Shown: positions 32,067 through 34,531 of the stretch, in pieces | Layout: every line of letters starts with the position of its first letter | Numbering within the stretch: the first letter of the stretch is position 1 | Source of the DNA: Rachicladosporium sp. CCFEE 5018 | Taxonomy: Eukaryota; Ascomycota; Dothideomycetes; Cladosporiales; Cladosporiaceae | Length of the DNA stretch: 34,531 nt | Assembly (NCBI GenBank): GCA_002077045.2 | Contig: KZ111177.1 | Span: 179,262 to 213,792, forward strand | Direction of reading: 5' to 3' | Position numbers and translations under genes: made by a program | Notes under the pieces: model-generated | Seen by the model: only the letters and a program-made list of their open reading frames with translations | Databases searched by the model: none | What the model was told of the DNA's origin: nothing

Positions 32067-34531
32067 TCAGCCAAGCAGCCTCCCCTTTCCAAGTACGACA
32101 CTCCCCAGCGCCGGCTTACCGAATCCCCCTAACCGCCTCTGCAACGCATGTTGCTCCCAACTCCCCGGACTTCCCACAGTATTGCCCCGGTGACCCACCG
32201 CGTCAGCCTCACTTTCGCTTTCCACGAATGTCCAACTCTCCTCTCCCTCGTCATCCCCACTATCTACTGTTGCATCTCCAGTGCTTGACACATCGCTCTG
32301 ACTAGCTTGCTTCACACCCTTCACAGACCGGATAAGAGATCGCGCATACTCCATGTCTCGGTAGATAGCCTTGATAGCAGTCTGCACTCCGTCTTCAGCT
32401 CTGATCTGCTCGCCGAGCACACGAGCTTTATTCCGCATTCGGTCGTCATGCGTGGCGATCCACAATGCGCGCCCGAGTGAGTTCGGCGTAATGTGCTTCA
32501 CCCTCAGCCCGACACCAATATCTTCCACGCGCGTGGCGAAGAAGAATTGGTCACCGAAGAAAGGCTTGATGACCGTGGGTATGCCAGCGCGCAAACTGGC
32601 GCCCGTAGTTCCAGCGCCACCGTGATGTACCGCAGCGTCGATTTGCTTGAACAGCCAGTCGTGAGGCGCAGATGAGATCTGGAAGATGGAAGGCGGCAGC
32701 GGCACTTCGGCAGTATGCGCGTCTTCACCATCGAGACGATCAGACCAGCCTTTAGAGAGGATGCAACGGATGTCTGCTTTCAGCACGGCGTCGACGATAT
32801 GCTGGGTCATAGCGCGGGAGTCTGAGACGACGATCGAGCCGAAGCCGATGTAGACTAGCTTTGCGTTGTCCGACTTCGCCTTGTTAATGAAGGCTAGCAG
32901 ATCGGGAGGTGGGGTCCAGGAGTTGGCTTCGTCAAGGAACCAGTAGCCTGTGACGCGGACCCAGTCACTGAAGTCCAAAGGTGGCACGACAACGCTAGGA
33001 GAGAAATTGTAGAGGAAAGGTCGTTTGTTCTGCTGAAGTCGCTTGAGATCTGTACTACGCAGGCCAAGTCTCTCGTGGCGCCATTTGTTCATCTGCCCGG
33101 CGGTCATGTGCCAAAAGACGTTCTCGAAGACCACGTAGGACGTCCAATTGTAGGCGCCGCCAGCTTTCGAGTGTAGCGAGGCGAAGGCATGCGGATAGGC
33201 GCGAGTTCTAGTCCAGGGCATCGTGAAGGCGCGGAAGTAGGGTATACCCAGCGCCTCAGCAATGTGAATGCCAGCCATGGCCGACGGACTCTCGATCAGC
33301 ACGTCGCTGCCTTGACAAGCCTTCCAAGCAGAGTCCAGCAGCTCATCAAGCCAGCCGCGGAACTTGGAATTGGTCTCCGTAATGAATTTCGGGGTAAACA
33401 TGCCATGCTCGACGCAGAGTTTCATAAGCTCGGCAGGATCACCCTCGACGGGCGCGAATTCGATGCCGTGTCTCTCGACCCAGCCTTGGAACTCCCGATG
33501 CGTAGCTATCCGGGGCTTGTGGCCTTCCTCTAGTAGACCCTTGCAAAGTGCGATGTATGGCTGCACGTCACCTCGAGAGCCAATAGTCAAGCACGTGATC
33601 TTCAGAGGATCTTTCGGCTTGAAGCTCAGTACAGAAGCGCTGCCATCATCGAACAGTATCGGCGGCCCGTCGTCTTCGATGTCAGCTGGCAGGAGCTCGG
33701 TCTTCGTATAGTCATGCCGCCTCGCTGCCGAGAGCAGCTCATTCTCGTTCGCTGCAGCGTCTGCATCGAGCTTCTCTTCATCTGTCAGAATCGTCGACTG
33801 CTCCATCTTAGCTACAACGTCAAGCCCACGTAGTATGCTGACAACACAGTCATCCCGCAAGTTGACGCTCCCAAAGTCGAAGAAGAGCTCCTCATGACCT
33901 TTGATGACCAAGATCATACCCGGGTACCCAATGCGGTAGCTCTTCTGCTTCTCCACGTTGAAGATGTCTCGCAGTGGTAGCACGATCTTGGTCCGTGTAC
34001 CAGGTAGCAGACTCCGGTAACAGAAGTAACGTGTGCCAAGGTACACCTTACCATACAGAGGCAGCACTCTGTGTAGTGAGCAGTACCACGTCGCCATCAA
34101 GCGCTCCGATTCTGCGAGCGAGAAATGCTGCTGAAAGCGTCGCTCGTCTTCGGCATCTGCGAGGGAGTCTTCCGGATCCGGGATGCGATCTTCGGGAGAC
34201 AAGGCTTCAGCTTCGGAGTAGTGACGCTTACCACCCGCCATTGCACCGGTCACCTTCTCATAGTAGATGCCCGGACTACTGCTGAGGTAGGACCCCATGC
34301 GCTTGCCAGTGTCCCAAACGTAGCCTGCAATTGTTGCCGCGTGGTACAGCGGTGTGGCGATTGGGCGGGAGCCGCCTGGGGCAATGGTTGCGTCTGACGC
34401 ACGCATCGGCCCATCTTCTTCGGCAGCGATATGGGATGCCCTTGAGACAGCACCGCCGCTAGCTGAGCTGTGCGAGTCGCTCAGCGTCTGGTCAGTCTGT
34501 GCCCGGCTAGGCGGGTGGATCTTCACTCGAT
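32067..34531 (-). CDS. ATG26: Sterol 3-beta-glucosyltransferase (UGT51/Atg26 type), C-terminal part, 5' truncated by window
   Basis: Open from the right edge to the stop at 32067-32069: 820 codons with no intron. A GRAM domain is seen at about residues 130-235 of the fragment (FQQHFSLAESERLMATWYCS through LPLRDIF). A GT28-type N-terminal glycosyltransferase domain follows with LTIGSRGDVQPYIALCKGL. The C-terminal UDP-sugar domain carries HDWLFKQIDAAVHHGGAGTT and GIPTVIKPFFGDQFFFATR. The tail is acidic and Ser-rich. The enzyme transfers glucose from UDP-glucose to ergosterol at membranes; in some fungi Atg26 is also needed for pexophagy. The N-terminal GRAM/PH part lies outside the window. The apparent start near the edge is a GTG and is not real. 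Family is certain; a role in autophagy is not shown by sequence. Confidence 0.93.
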   Translation of the reverse strand, partial: RVKIHPPSRAQTDQTLSDSHSSASGGAVSRASHIAAEEDGPMRASDATIAPGGSRPIATPLYHAATIAGYVWDTGKRMGSYLSSSPGIYYEKVTGAMAGGKRHYSEAEALSPEDRIPDPEDSLADAEDERRFQQHFSLAESERLMATWYCSLHRVLPLYGKVYLGTRYFCYRSLLPGTRTKIVLPLRDIFNVEKQKSYRIGYPGMILVIKGHEELFFDFGSVNLRDDCVVSILRGLDVVAKMEQSTILTDEEKLDADAAANENELLSAARRHDYTKTELLPADIEDDGPPILFDDGSASVLSFKPKDPLKITCLTIGSRGDVQPYIALCKGLLEEGHKPRIATHREFQGWVERHGIEFAPVEGDPAELMKLCVEHGMFTPKFITETNSKFRGWLDELLDSAWKACQGSDVLIESPSAMAGIHIAEALGIPYFRAFTMPWTRTRAYPHAFASLHSKAGGAYNWTSYVVFENVFWHMTAGQMNKWRHERLGLRSTDLKRLQQNKRPFLYNFSPSVVVPPLDFSDWVRVTGYWFLDEANSWTPPPDLLAFINKAKSDNAKLVYIGFGSIVVSDSRAMTQHIVDAVLKADIRCILSKGWSDRLDGEDAHTAEVPLPPSIFQISSAPHDWLFKQIDAAVHHGGAGTTGASLRAGIPTVIKPFFGDQFFFATRVEDIGVGLRVKHITPNSLGRALWIATHDDRMRNKARVLGEQIRAEDGVQTAIKAIYRDMEYARSLIRSVKGVKQASQSDVSSTGDATVDSGDDEGEESWTFVESESEADAVGHRGNTVGSPGSWEQHALQRRLGGFGKPALGSVVLGKGRLLG

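Noticed and set aside
32371..33711. Plus-strand open frames across the right-hand gene
   Set aside because: Antisense to the sterol glucosyltransferase.
1..34531. CRISPR arrays, phage defence or toxin-antitoxin modules
   Set aside because: The sequence is fungal nuclear DNA with spliced genes; no regularly spaced repeats or such proteins were seen.

Overview
The window reads as a filamentous ascomycete (Pezizomycotina, most likely a dothideomycete). Protein genes are interrupted by short GT-AG introns (15 distinct introns, 50-106 nt, mostly with CTGAC/CTAAC branch sites 10-20 nt before the AG). Both strands are used and the gene set is typically fungal: Lro1-type acyltransferase, Hak-type K+ transporter, SAGA subunit Ada1, Mep ammonium transporter, Atg26-type sterol glucosyltransferase. 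The species cannot be named from the sequence alone.

Layout. 1-5478 is single-copy: the 3' end of an LRO1/PDAT gene, a complete HAK/KUP potassium transporter, and the 5' part of a cytochrome P450. From 5479 to 16947 comes a block with the rest of the P450 (+), a PRISE-like enone reductase (-), an NCS1 nucleobase/allantoin-type permease (-), ADA1/HFI1 (+), a nitrilase (+) and a Mep1/3-type ammonium transporter (-). A run of exactly 100 N (16948-17047) follows. The same block then appears again at 17048-28512, in the same order and orientation. Single-copy sequence resumes at 28513: about 1.8 kb without a recognisable gene, an alpha/beta hydrolase gene broken by an in-frame TAG, and the C-terminal 820 codons of a sterol glucosyltransferase that runs off the right edge.

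The most important structural observation is that the homology between the two blocks ends exactly at the two edges of the N gap. The last 11,469 bases of the left contig match the first 11,465 bases of the right contig. This is what an unmerged overlap of two contig ends (or two haplotype contigs) looks like, so the second gene set may not exist as a real tandem duplication. The copies are not uniformly alike: about 6075-8571 carries several dozen substitutions and two small indels, while about 8.2 kb (8572-16746) appears identical by eye. That mosaic suggests two alleles or haplotypes, or patchy gene conversion.

Function. Three genes in the block concern nitrogen supply: the NCS1 permease, the nitrilase (which releases ammonia) and the ammonium transporter. 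GATA-factor-type sites lie upstream of the permease, and one lies upstream of the transporter. The P450 and the PRISE reductase are convergent neighbours with the same TATAAG core promoter at almost the same distance from their start codons. No phage, transposon, CRISPR array, tRNA or rRNA was found. I did not find a convincingly new multi-gene system. The candidates worth checking are the overlap/duplication, its divergence mosaic, the broken hydrolase, an in-frame extension behind ADA1 and a cluster of perfect hairpins between the permease and ADA1.
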